Shown: one piece after another, positions 23,330 through 31,053 of the stretch | Numbering within the stretch: the stretch's first letter is position 1 | How the letters are laid out: each line of letters opens with the position of its first letter | NCBI GenBank assembly: GCA_026693065.1 | Contig: JAPLNA010000310.1 | Location: 1-37,575, forward strand | DNA: 37,575 nucleotides | Direction of reading: 5' to 3' | From: Planctomycetota bacterium | Lineage (GTDB): Bacteria > Planctomycetota > Phycisphaerae > SM23-33 | Made by a program: the position numbers and the translations under genes | The notes under the pieces: generated by a model | The model's input: only the letters and a program-made list of their open reading frames with translations | The model's database searches: none | Told to the model about the DNA's origin: nothing

Positions 23330-24439
23330 ATGAACAGAACCACATGGGTACTTGGATTGGCTGCGGCCGTTCTGGTTGTGTCGGCCCCGGCGTTCGCTGA
23401 CGTCGTTCCCATCAGCGGATACATTCCCATCAACGATACCGTTGGCGCCGGCAACACCGGGCAGTTGGTGGGCGAGACGACAACCGCCTGGTGGAGCCAG
23501 GGTTTTTCGGTTCCTCTCGACCTCAACGGCAACACGCTCATTGTGGACAGCGGCGGCGGCAACATGCCCTTCAGCGTGGCGGCGCCCGTCACGGGAAGCG
23601 GCACGGTGAGTTTCCAGTCCGTCGTCTGGTGGAGCTATGGGAATGACAACTTCGAAACCGTGTCGGCTTCCATTGCCGCCACGGCCACCACGAACATCGT
23701 CTTCGGGCGGGTTCTGCTCGCCAACACGACCGGCCCGGCCATTCTCGGCAACATCAACGTGGGCACCAATACGAGCCAATCGGCTCGGCTCACCTGGGGC
23801 GCCAGCAACCAGTTCAGCCCCACGTCGGCCATCACGGTTCTGACCACCACGCTGACGGGCACGGAGTGGCCCGGCGGGTCGGAGGGCGACCCCCCCGTCC
23901 CGGTTTATCCAGACCCCACTCACTATCTGAACTTCCTGGATCTCGCCGGGTACAGCGACACGGTGGCCGCGTTGACCCTGGGCACTAACGTGCAGGTCCG
24001 CACCGGCACCGGCGGGGTGCTGACGACCAGCAGCCTGATCGTCGGCGGCGTGCCCCTGGGCGCCGGCACCTATACCTCCTCCAATTCCGCCTTCGTCACA
24101 GGCAGCGGCAGCGTGGTCGTGGGCGCCGGCTGGCCCGGCTACCTCGACGGCGACTTCAACCTGGACGGCGAGGTCGGGCCGGAAGACTTCGGCATCCTGA
24201 AGGACGGCTTCGGCCTCGACGGCCTGCCCTTCGGCCAGCATCAGAGCTGGACCCTGGGCGACGCCAACGACGACGGCGAGATCGGCCCGGAAGACTTCGG
24301 CATGCTGAAGGACAACTTCGGCCTGGACGGCGGGCCCACCGGCACGTATCCCCTGACCAACGTCCCCGAACCGATGAGCCTGCTTGCCCTCCTGGGCGTG
24401 GGCCTTCCCATGCTCCTGAAGCGGAGGGCGAACGCCTGA
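23330..24439 (+). CDS. PEP-CTERM surface protein 5 with dockerin-like repeats
   Basis: AAGGAG lies between the ATGs at 23312 and 23330 and serves the second, which starts the signal peptide MNRTTWVLGLAAAVLVVSAP (ending AFA). The 369-residue product has an N-terminal domain unrelated to genes 1 to 4. It is Gly/Thr/Ser-rich (LNGNTLIVDSGGGNMPF, VRTGTGGVLTTSSLIVG, FVTGSGSVVVG), resembling the repeated strands of autotransporter-type beta-helix passenger proteins. The dockerin-like pair follows, here with LDGLPFGQHQSWTLGD in place of NHESWTLGD. The PEP-CTERM signal is VPEPMSLLALLGVGLPMLLK. It ends seven bases before the convergent gene at 24447. Confidence 0.87.
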   Translation: MNRTTWVLGLAAAVLVVSAPAFADVVPISGYIPINDTVGAGNTGQLVGETTTAWWSQGFSVPLDLNGNTLIVDSGGGNMPFSVAAPVTGSGTVSFQSVVWWSYGNDNFETVSASIAATATTNIVFGRVLLANTTGPAILGNINVGTNTSQSARLTWGASNQFSPTSAITVLTTTLTGTEWPGGSEGDPPVPVYPDPTHYLNFLDLAGYSDTVAALTLGTNVQVRTGTGGVLTTSSLIVGGVPLGAGTYTSSNSAFVTGSGSVVVGAGWPGYLDGDFNLDGEVGPEDFGILKDGFGLDGLPFGQHQSWTLGDANDDGEIGPEDFGMLKDNFGLDGGPTGTYPLTNVPEPMSLLALLGVGLPMLLKRRANA

Positions 24440-24446
24440 CCCGGCG

Positions 24447-25247
24447 TCAGTCGCGGGGCCGTTGGACCGTCTCCAGGTCCAGAGGCTTGAGCTTCCCGCC
24501 CGGCCCGACGAGGTTCAGCGACTGATACCCCGCCCCGCCGCAGCGGACGACCTTGACCGCGTGCTTTCCCGCGGCCAGCCGGGCCGTGCCCACATCCTGC
24601 CCCCAGTCCGTCGCCGTCCGGTCGATCAGCAGCTTGCCGTCCACGAACAGCCGGCTCGTCCCCCCGCACGATCGCAGCCGGAAGGTGTACTCGCCCTCGC
24701 CGGCCAGGCTGGTCAGGCCCTCCCACGTGCAGACCAGGTGCGACGGAAAGTGCACCTGGTGCATGTCGGTCAGGAGCAAACCGGCGGCCGTGCCGGCGTA
24801 CAGCCGCCCGAGCCCCGAGAGGTCGTCCGGGGCCTTCTTCCACTTCGCGTCGGCCTGATACAGCGTGAACGTCCAGACCTGCGGCATGCGGTCGAGCAGG
24901 TTGTACTCATAGGCGGCCATCCGCGTGAAGCCCACCGGGCGGTCGCCCTTGAGGCCCCCGTCGATCGCCAGGCGAATGTCGCCCGCGCCGGCGGGCCCGC
25001 CCCCGGGCGCCAGGCGAACGTTGCAGGCCAGCTCGATCTCTTCGGACACAATGGCGGCCAGGGGCTCGAGCGTCTTGTCGGCCGTCACGATCCGGCCCTT
25101 CGCCGTCAGGACAAGCCGGCCCTGACCGGGCTGGATGCTCTTGGGCCAGGGCACGACGGATGGGGCCTCCTGCGCCCTCGCCGACGCGGCGACCACGCTC
25201 CCGACGAGAAGGACGCACGCCAACTGCCAGACCGGGCGACGAGGCAT
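24447..25247 (-). CDS. GH20-derived secreted protein without catalytic domain (GH20b plus PA14)
   Basis: AGGAG lies seven bases before the ATG at 25247; the GTG at 25262 is inside that ribosome binding site context. The 266-residue product has a signal peptide (MPRRPVWQLACVLLVGSVVA), then a GH20b N-terminal domain at about 30-102 (SVVPWPKSIQPGQGRLVLTA to GDIRLAIDGGLKGD). The sequence then jumps to RPVGFTRMAAYEYNLLDR, which matches the linker just before PA14 in the GH20 at 7604 (QPAGASRVLFLDNYDYLAR). A PA14-like domain follows at about 124-255 (GGTSRLFVDGKLLIDRT). The whole barrel with the Asp-Glu pair is absent, so it cannot hydrolyse hexosaminides. It probably arose by an in-frame internal deletion. 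It may be a glycan-binding protein or a decaying gene; signal, start and frame are all intact. It follows the GH20 gene by 46 bases. Confidence 0.8.
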   Translation of the reverse strand: MPRRPVWQLACVLLVGSVVAASARAQEAPSVVPWPKSIQPGQGRLVLTAKGRIVTADKTLEPLAAIVSEEIELACNVRLAPGGGPAGAGDIRLAIDGGLKGDRPVGFTRMAAYEYNLLDRMPQVWTFTLYQADAKWKKAPDDLSGLGRLYAGTAAGLLLTDMHQVHFPSHLVCTWEGLTSLAGEGEYTFRLRSCGGTSRLFVDGKLLIDRTATDWGQDVGTARLAAGKHAVKVVRCGGAGYQSLNLVGPGGKLKPLDLETVQRPRD

Positions 25248-25293
25248 GGTAAACTCCTGCACGGGGTCGTACGGGGCTCGCGGGCGCGGGCGG

Positions 25294-27141
25294 TTATTTC
25301 TTCTTCTTCGGAACGGCCCCTTCGCGGTTGTACTCGCGAACGAAGGTCCCGGCGACGGGCCTGCCCGCGTCGTCGAAGAGCCGGGCCTTGAGGGTGAACT
25401 TGTCCAGCTTCGCCCCGGCCAGCTTGATGGGCCTGGCGTACGCGGGCGAGTTCTTCACCGGGTCCTTGCCGTCGAGGGTGTAACGGATAACCCCGCCGGG
25501 CACGGCCTTCTTGAGCACGAGGGCGCTGGCGGCGTTGAAGGTGAAGGGCGGCATAATGCCCGAGCCCTCATCCCCCTTGCCCCCGTCCTTGAGCCAGGCG
25601 TCGAGGTCCTGGACGAGCCCGGTTTCCTCGGCGTACAGGCCGGTCGTCAGGCGGTCGAGGGCCCGATCGCAGGCCCCCTGTCGCGGGGCGAAGTCGTCGT
25701 AGGTCTTGCCCGAGAACGGGCTCCAGGCCTTCTCGTTCCGCGGGGGCGACTTGTATCGCAGCTTGGGCAACGCCTCGCCCCCGGGCCGCTCCCACAGCAA
25801 CATCTGCGTGCCCAGCATCAGCTCGGGCTTCATCCCCTCCTGCCAGGCGTTCCACTCGTACACCGCCTGCACGGGCTGATACACGCACGGCGTCCAGGTG
25901 ACCTGGATGACCGGATGCTCCTGGTTCATGTAGCTGGCCGAGTTGCCGTTGTTGCCGTCGATGTGCCAGACCATCACGATCACCTCTTTGGGCACGCGCT
26001 CGGCGATCGGAGCGTCCTCCCAGACGATCGTGCGTTTCTTGTACTTCTTGAGGATCTCGGCCATCTTCCCGATGTGCCACGCGAACAGATCATGGCCGCT
26101 GGTGATCGCGTTGGTCTTGATGAACTCGGCCGGGGCGTTCTTGAACGCGCCGTCCAGGCTCGTCTCGTCGCAGCCGATGTGGATGTAGGGCGTGGTCTTG
26201 AAGACCTGGCAGAGCTCGCCCATGATCGTGTCCATGGCCTGGTAGAACTTCGGGTTGGTCGGGTTCATCGAGCCGTGGTCCGGGCCGAAGATCTCCGGAC
26301 AGCACCGCATGCCGGCGCTGTAATGCCCCACCGTCTCGATCTCGGGCAGGATGTTCACTCCGCGTTCGTCGGCGAACTTCGCCAGGTCCTGCCATTCGGC
26401 CAGGCTGGGCAGTCGCGGGGTGGGCCCGCCGTGGGCGGCGGAGTTCCGCGTGCCCAGCTTGGGGTAGGCCTTCGAGGGGAACGTCCAGGCCTCCATGTCC
26501 GTCAGGTGCAGGTGCAGGTACCGCATGCGGTAGAAGTGCATCATCAGGATGACCGACTTGAGATCCTCCATCGAGTTCTCCTGCCGCGCGATGTCCACCA
26601 TCGTGCCGGTGTACTCGGAGTGGGGCTTGTCGGAGACGGTCATCTTCGGGACGACCGTGCCCTTTTTCGCGTCGCGTGTGACGGCCTGCAGCAGCAGCGT
26701 CGTGCCGTGCACCGCCCCGATGTATCCGCCGCCCTTGATCTCGACGCGGTCGGTGACGGTGACGGTGTAGGCCTCTTCATTCTTAAGCGAGGCGTCCAGC
26801 CCCAGGACGATGTCGCCGGCCTGGGCGGGGGCGGGCTCGATCGCGAGCCTCTGGCCCGAAACCATGAACAGCTCGCCGCGGAAGATCTTCGCCAGGTTCG
26901 CCAGCGACTTGTCCGTCGCGACGATCCGCCCGGTCCCGGTCAGGGGCATCTCGCCCGCCCCGAGCGTGAACGACTGCGGCCAGGGAACGAAGTTCGCCGC
27001 CGGCGCCGCCGGAGCGGTCGTCGGTTCCTCCGCCGGGGCGGTGGTGGTTTCCTCCGAAGGGGTATCGCCCGGCTCCTGCCCCCACGCCGCCCAAGGCCCC
27101 AATACGAAGAGAACCGCTACGACGAGGACGTGTGATCGCAT
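25294..27141 (-). CDS. Secreted GH20 beta-N-acetylhexosaminidase
   Basis: The start is the ATG at 27141 with AGGAG seven bases upstream and a signal peptide (MRSHVLVVAVLFVLGPWAAW). The ORF extension to 27231 is not supported. A Thr/Pro/Ala-rich linker (EETTTAPAEEPTTAPAAPA) precedes the GH20b domain (NFVPWPQSFTLGAGEM). The barrel holds LHLTDMEAWTFPSKAYPKLG, PEIETVGH and the catalytic pair D325-E326 in HIGCDETSLDG. One chitobiase C-terminal-like repeat (IRYTLDGKDPVKNSP) follows and the protein ends in KKKK. It is closest to the GH20 at 787, sharing VIVMVWHIDGNNG and VIQVTWTPCVYQPV, but lacks the second repeat and the F5/8C domain. At 615 residues it is near the usual size. It heads a two-gene operon with the truncated derivative. 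Confidence 0.9.
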   Translation of the reverse strand: MRSHVLVVAVLFVLGPWAAWGQEPGDTPSEETTTAPAEEPTTAPAAPAANFVPWPQSFTLGAGEMPLTGTGRIVATDKSLANLAKIFRGELFMVSGQRLAIEPAPAQAGDIVLGLDASLKNEEAYTVTVTDRVEIKGGGYIGAVHGTTLLLQAVTRDAKKGTVVPKMTVSDKPHSEYTGTMVDIARQENSMEDLKSVILMMHFYRMRYLHLHLTDMEAWTFPSKAYPKLGTRNSAAHGGPTPRLPSLAEWQDLAKFADERGVNILPEIETVGHYSAGMRCCPEIFGPDHGSMNPTNPKFYQAMDTIMGELCQVFKTTPYIHIGCDETSLDGAFKNAPAEFIKTNAITSGHDLFAWHIGKMAEILKKYKKRTIVWEDAPIAERVPKEVIVMVWHIDGNNGNSASYMNQEHPVIQVTWTPCVYQPVQAVYEWNAWQEGMKPELMLGTQMLLWERPGGEALPKLRYKSPPRNEKAWSPFSGKTYDDFAPRQGACDRALDRLTTGLYAEETGLVQDLDAWLKDGGKGDEGSGIMPPFTFNAASALVLKKAVPGGVIRYTLDGKDPVKNSPAYARPIKLAGAKLDKFTLKARLFDDAGRPVAGTFVREYNREGAVPKKKK

Positions 27142-27203
27142 GACGGGCTCCTGAATGGCCGCGCCTCCGGTATCTCTCGCCCGGCCGCCGCGGACACAAG
27201 CCC

Positions 27204-27231
27204 ATTGTACCCTCCCCCCGCCCGCCCGCAA
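27204..27231 (-). promoter_or_regulatory. Possible promoter of the leftward GH20 gene
   Basis: On the minus strand TTGCGG (27231-27226) and TACAAT (27209-27204) are 16 bases apart, about 65 bases upstream of the ATG at 27141. Both hexamers deviate from consensus and the spacer is G-rich, so the call is tentative. Confidence 0.35.
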
Positions 27232-27303
27232 GCTCGCAGGGCGGGCGCCATGGCTTGCGGGGCCGCCTCCACCACGTCGGGGGTCGCGCCGCGGCCGCGG
27301 GTA

Positions 27304-27467
27304 CGGGAGAAAGGGATTCAGGGATTACCAGATTAGGCGATTGAAACATAAAGAGAATGGACAGGAAAGAAGGCCTGGCCCCATGGTTGTGACCGGACGT
27401 TACTGGACGCCACCGGTCTGGTTCCTTCTCTTCCGTATCATTGTCATCCCTGAATCCCTTTCTCTCG
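27304..27467. mobile_element. MITE-like 164-bp element with terminal inverted repeats and TA flanks
   Basis: The left end CGGGAGAAAGGGATTCAGGG and the inverse complement of the right end (CGAGAGAAAGGGATTCAGGG) match over 25 bp with two differences. Both ends are flanked by TA (27302-27303 and 27468-27469), the target duplication made by IS630/Tc1-mariner transposases. The interior has no ORF, is visibly less GC-rich than its surroundings near the ends, and contains a smaller inverted pair GACCGG...CCGGTC. It lies between two divergent genes. No transposase is in the window, so any movement would depend on one encoded elsewhere. Confidence 0.7.
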
Positions 27468-27540
27468 TATCTGCTTACGCCAGTGTGCCCTCGGCCGGGC
27501 CTGAGGATCACTCAATGCCGACGGAGGCGAGTTTCGATTC

Positions 27541-27569
27541 TTGCCCTCGACAAAGTTTGCCCGTAGGAT
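27541..27569 (+). promoter_or_regulatory. Possible promoter of the gene at 27630
   Basis: TTGCCC (27541-27546) and TAGGAT (27564-27569) are separated by 17 bases and lie about 60 bases before the ATG at 27630, just past the MITE-like element. Each hexamer has two or more mismatches to consensus. Confidence 0.3.
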
Positions 27570-27629
27570 TCCGGTTCGACGCCGGGCCCAAAGCCGGCGA
27601 GGTGAACCAACTCGTAAGGATGGTGACCG

Positions 27630-30600
27630 ATGGCCCATGGCAAGGACTTCGTCAAGCTCAACATGGCAGACTACCCCGGGCAGGACCTGTACCGCGCCAG
27701 TCTGCTGGCCCAATCGCCGCTGGCGAAGGGGCCCATTCAACTGGACCGATGGAAAGCCGCCACCGGCCTGGACGGGCTGGGGGCCGGGGGCCTGATGGAC
27801 AACCGCCGCGCCCGCGTCCTCGTGGGCGCCACCGCCACCCACCTGTGCGTGGGCGTCATCAGCGAACTGCCCCCCGACGGGGCCCTGGTGACCGATCGCG
27901 TGGACCTGCTCGACGACGACTGCCTGGAGATCTGGCTGGCCCCGGGCGAGGGCCAGCCGCTGGGCATCGTGTTGAATTCGCGGGAGCGTCTGGAGTATCG
28001 GGCGATGGACGGGGCCCCCTGCCCCGGGGCCGCCGGGGCCTGCCAGGTAATCCACGCCCTGCACGAGGGCATGTGGCACTGTCAGATCGAGGTGCCCCTG
28101 GAGGTCTTCACCGCCGCCGGTCGGGCCGTCGACAGCCTCTGGCGGCTCGACGTGGTGCGGCGATTCCAGCGTCCGTCGGCCCGGGCGGGCCTGGCCGCCC
28201 CCAACGGGCAACTGCCCCGCTTCCAGTTCGTCGCCGCCCCGCAGCCCGTCGTGCAACTGAACTACCTCGAAGACCCCGGGCGCGCCGGGTCCCTCGGCGT
28301 CGCTCTGGATCTCTTCAACCCCACGGACAAGCCCCTGACCCTCGCCGCCGGCATCGGCCTGGTGCGGGACCGGATGGAAGACATCTTCAATCGCGAGGAC
28401 TGCACCGTGCCGCCCGGCCAGACGCATCGGGTGCTGGTATACTCCGAAGGCCTGGCGGCCCGGGAGTTCTCCGCGCATTCGTTCGTACGGGACGCGGCGG
28501 GGAAATACATATACTCCCGCGTGCAGACGTATCGCCCGCACCAGTTGGCCCGCTGGACGCAGGAAGAGGCCGCCAAGGCCCCGCTCGATCTGCAATTCGC
28601 GTACTGGCCCTACCACAACCGCATGCGTGTGCTCGCCGACGTTTCCGGCCTGCCCGCCGCCGCGCGGCTGGAACGCGTGGACGTGCAGGTCCGCTCGCGG
28701 GCCGACGGCAAGGTCATCCACAGCCTGTCCCTGCCGGCCTCGCGGTTCGAGGCCGGGCGATGCGAGGCCGCCTTCGACCTGCCCGCCCTCGAGGGCGACT
28801 ACCAGGTCGTCGCCACGGCCACGGGGCCCGGCACGCCCGCCGAACCGGTCGTGAAAGACTTCGTCCGCCGGGTGTACCCGTGGGAAAAGCTCGGCCTGGG
28901 CGCCAGCCGCAAGGTCTATCCGCCCTTCGAGCCGATCGTCAGCCGCGGGGCCACCCAGAAACTGGCCCTGAAGGAGTACGACCTGAACGACCAGGGCCTG
29001 CTCTCGCAGGTCCGGGCCGGGCACGTCGACTACGACGAAGTGTGCGACCTGCTGGCCGGGCCGATGCGGTACGTCGCCGTCATCGACGGCAAGACGGTGC
29101 AGGCTTCGGCGAGCCCGCTGGAGTACCTCGAGCGGGCGGACGACCGCGTGTTGGCCCGCGGGCAGGTGACGCTGGGGCCCCTGGCCCTCAAGCCCGCCTG
29201 CACGCTGGAATACGACGGCGTGCTCCGCGTCGACCTGGGCCTGGGCGCCAGCGGCGGCCGCACCGTCGAGCAACTGGTGCTGGAGATCCCCCTCAACGCC
29301 GCCCACGCCGGGCTGATCAACGCGATGAGCACCCGCTTCCGCGACGCGATCAAGGCCCACCCCCTCCCGGCCGGGGAGGGTGTCGTCTGGTCGGCGGCGG
29401 ACCTGCCCCCGGTGGGCTGGCCCGAGAACTTCTGCACCTATGTCTTCCTGGGCGACCCCAACCGCGGGCTGTGCTGGTTTGCCGAGAACGACGCCGGCTG
29501 GTCGTGGGACGGGGCCAAACCCAATCTCGACGTCACCCGAAAGGGCGGCATCGTGACCCTCCGCGTGTACCTGATCAACAAGCCGCTGGTGGTCGAGGCC
29601 CCGCGGACAATCACGTTCGGGCTGCAGGCGGCCCCGGTGAAACCCCGGCTGCCCGGCTGGCGGCACCGCTGGTACACGGAGAACTGGAACGTCGTCGGGT
29701 GCGACCAGCACTGGCTGGGCTGGGGCTGCTGCGGCAGCGTGCATCCGCCGCACGGAGACCTGCGGCTGTGGGAGTTCTTCCGCCGGGGCAACGAGGAGAA
29801 GCTCTCCGACGAGGCGGTCGAGCAGGCCATCGCGATCGGGCGGGTGCACTTCGAGCCCTTCGGCGAGGGCGCGGTGCGGGGCTTCGAGGAGGCCGCCCGG
29901 CTCAACCTGCGGGACCGCTACGGCAAGAAGATGATCTTCTACTACAACCGCTGCTCGACGGCGGCCGACGAGGAACTCCAGACCTTCATGGACGAATGGG
30001 GCATGGAGGACTACAACGGCCACTGGCGGGGCGTCAACCAGCGATACGAGATCGGGGTCATTCCCGGCGAGTCGTTCATCGACTACTCGCTGTATTGGTA
30101 CGGCAAGAGCTTCGACGTGGCGGGCAACCGGGGGGTGTACGTGGACAACGTGTTCTTCAGTTCGGTCCGCAACCGGATGGCCAGCGCCGCCTACCGCAAG
30201 GCCGACGGGTCTATCATGCCCTCCACCGGCGTGTGGGGGCTGCGCGACCTGGCCAAGCGGACCTTCGTCTACATGGGCGAGCGGGGCATGGAGCCGATGC
30301 ACATGGTGCACATGACGTCGGTGGAGGCCCTGCCGCTCAATTCGTTCTACACCATCCAGTACGACTGGGAGTGGCGCCGCGGCGAGGGCGACGTGCACGA
30401 CCGCTTCGACCGCGACTACCTCAAGCTCGTCACCAACGGCGAGCACGTGGGGGTCTGGCCCGTCGTGCTGCACGAACTGGGCCCGCTGTCGGCGGAGTAC
30501 TGGACGCTCAAGACCTTCGAGGGCGTCGGCATCGTGCACGAGCTGATTGTGGACCCGTACTTCTGGCACGGGCGCCCGCTCAACGAAACCGACGTCGCCG

Positions 30601-30953
30601 ACCGGAAACTGTACGACACGTTCCGCAAGCCCGTGCACGACCTGGTGGCCCGGCCGGGCGTGCAGGCGTACCGCTACTGGGACTCGCGCCCGCAGCCCGT
30701 GCGGGCGAGCGACGCCGACCTGCCCGGCATCGTCTACTCGCTCAAGGGCCGCGAGGCGATCTTCGCGATCACCAGCTACGCCCCCGACGACCGCCAGGCC
30801 GATATCGCCATCGACCCGGCGGGCCTGGGCTTCCCGGGCCCCTATCGCGTGACGGACGTCGAGACGGGCCAACCCGTGCCCGTGACGGGCAACCGCATGA
30901 AGGTGGCCCTGGCCCGGCACGACCTGAAGATGTTCCGCCTCCTGCCGGTGTAG
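27630..30953 (+). CDS. Large DUF6067/GH123-like protein with N-terminal CBM9-like domain
   Basis: The 1107-residue product has no signal peptide. An in-frame TGA at 27624 rules out a longer N-terminus, and TAAGGA lies about nine bases before the ATG. Residues 60-210 (LLDDDCLEIWLAPGE, WHCQIEVPLEVF, SLWRLDVVRRF) resemble a CBM9-like sandwich. The middle holds beta-sandwich regions. The C-terminal half (HRWYTENWNVVGCDQHWLGW, MIFYYNRCST, FMDEWGMEDYNGHW, GVYVDNVFFSS) looks like the TIM-barrel region of large planctomycete proteins annotated DUF6067, which are linked to GH123 N-acetylgalactosaminidases. The assignment is from memory of the pattern and no catalytic pair is proven; D-E in FMDEWG is one candidate. 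Without a signal it should act in the cytoplasm, perhaps on imported oligosaccharides. Confidence 0.6.
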   Translation: MAHGKDFVKLNMADYPGQDLYRASLLAQSPLAKGPIQLDRWKAATGLDGLGAGGLMDNRRARVLVGATATHLCVGVISELPPDGALVTDRVDLLDDDCLEIWLAPGEGQPLGIVLNSRERLEYRAMDGAPCPGAAGACQVIHALHEGMWHCQIEVPLEVFTAAGRAVDSLWRLDVVRRFQRPSARAGLAAPNGQLPRFQFVAAPQPVVQLNYLEDPGRAGSLGVALDLFNPTDKPLTLAAGIGLVRDRMEDIFNREDCTVPPGQTHRVLVYSEGLAAREFSAHSFVRDAAGKYIYSRVQTYRPHQLARWTQEEAAKAPLDLQFAYWPYHNRMRVLADVSGLPAAARLERVDVQVRSRADGKVIHSLSLPASRFEAGRCEAAFDLPALEGDYQVVATATGPGTPAEPVVKDFVRRVYPWEKLGLGASRKVYPPFEPIVSRGATQKLALKEYDLNDQGLLSQVRAGHVDYDEVCDLLAGPMRYVAVIDGKTVQASASPLEYLERADDRVLARGQVTLGPLALKPACTLEYDGVLRVDLGLGASGGRTVEQLVLEIPLNAAHAGLINAMSTRFRDAIKAHPLPAGEGVVWSAADLPPVGWPENFCTYVFLGDPNRGLCWFAENDAGWSWDGAKPNLDVTRKGGIVTLRVYLINKPLVVEAPRTITFGLQAAPVKPRLPGWRHRWYTENWNVVGCDQHWLGWGCCGSVHPPHGDLRLWEFFRRGNEEKLSDEAVEQAIAIGRVHFEPFGEGAVRGFEEAARLNLRDRYGKKMIFYYNRCSTAADEELQTFMDEWGMEDYNGHWRGVNQRYEIGVIPGESFIDYSLYWYGKSFDVAGNRGVYVDNVFFSSVRNRMASAAYRKADGSIMPSTGVWGLRDLAKRTFVYMGERGMEPMHMVHMTSVEALPLNSFYTIQYDWEWRRGEGDVHDRFDRDYLKLVTNGEHVGVWPVVLHELGPLSAEYWTLKTFEGVGIVHELIVDPYFWHGRPLNETDVADRKLYDTFRKPVHDLVARPGVQAYRYWDSRPQPVRASDADLPGIVYSLKGREAIFAITSYAPDDRQADIAIDPAGLGFPGPYRVTDVETGQPVPVTGNRMKVALARHDLKMFRLLPV

Positions 30954-30967
30954 CGAATTCCGTAGGC

Positions 30968-31002
30968 ACACGCCCCGCTGATGAGGTAGGCTGATGGCGT
31001 GT
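30968..31002 (+). terminator. Hairpin after the DUF6067-like gene
   Basis: ACACGCC (30968-30974) and GGCGTGT (30996-31002) are inverse complements with a 21-base loop, 15 bases after the stop. There is no T-run and the loop is long, so a terminator role is uncertain. Confidence 0.25.
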
Positions 31003-31053
31003 CGCGCCGGCGGTGGCCTGCGCGCATACAAAACAACTCTGCGAGGCACCGAC

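Larger units (their letters stand above)
19301..24355 (+). repeat. Five direct copies of a 213-bp dockerin-encoding cassette
   Basis: The copies lie at 19301-19513, 20343-20555, 21526-21738, 22825-23037 and 24143-24355, one at the 3' end of each PEP-CTERM gene. All are exactly 213 bp by my count, running from the CTCG that begins the first loop to the CCGCTG or CCCCTG before the PEP segment. Most differences are single synonymous changes, or AACAAG versus AACCTG and AACTTC versus GGTTTC/GGCTTC. The similarity drops sharply upstream of each copy. This indicates recent duplication or continuing gene conversion. Confidence 0.9.

Noticed and set aside
19301-24355. Regularly spaced direct repeats that could suggest a CRISPR or other repeat array
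   Set aside because: The repeats are 213 bp, coding, in frame and about 1 kb apart; they are homologous gene ends.
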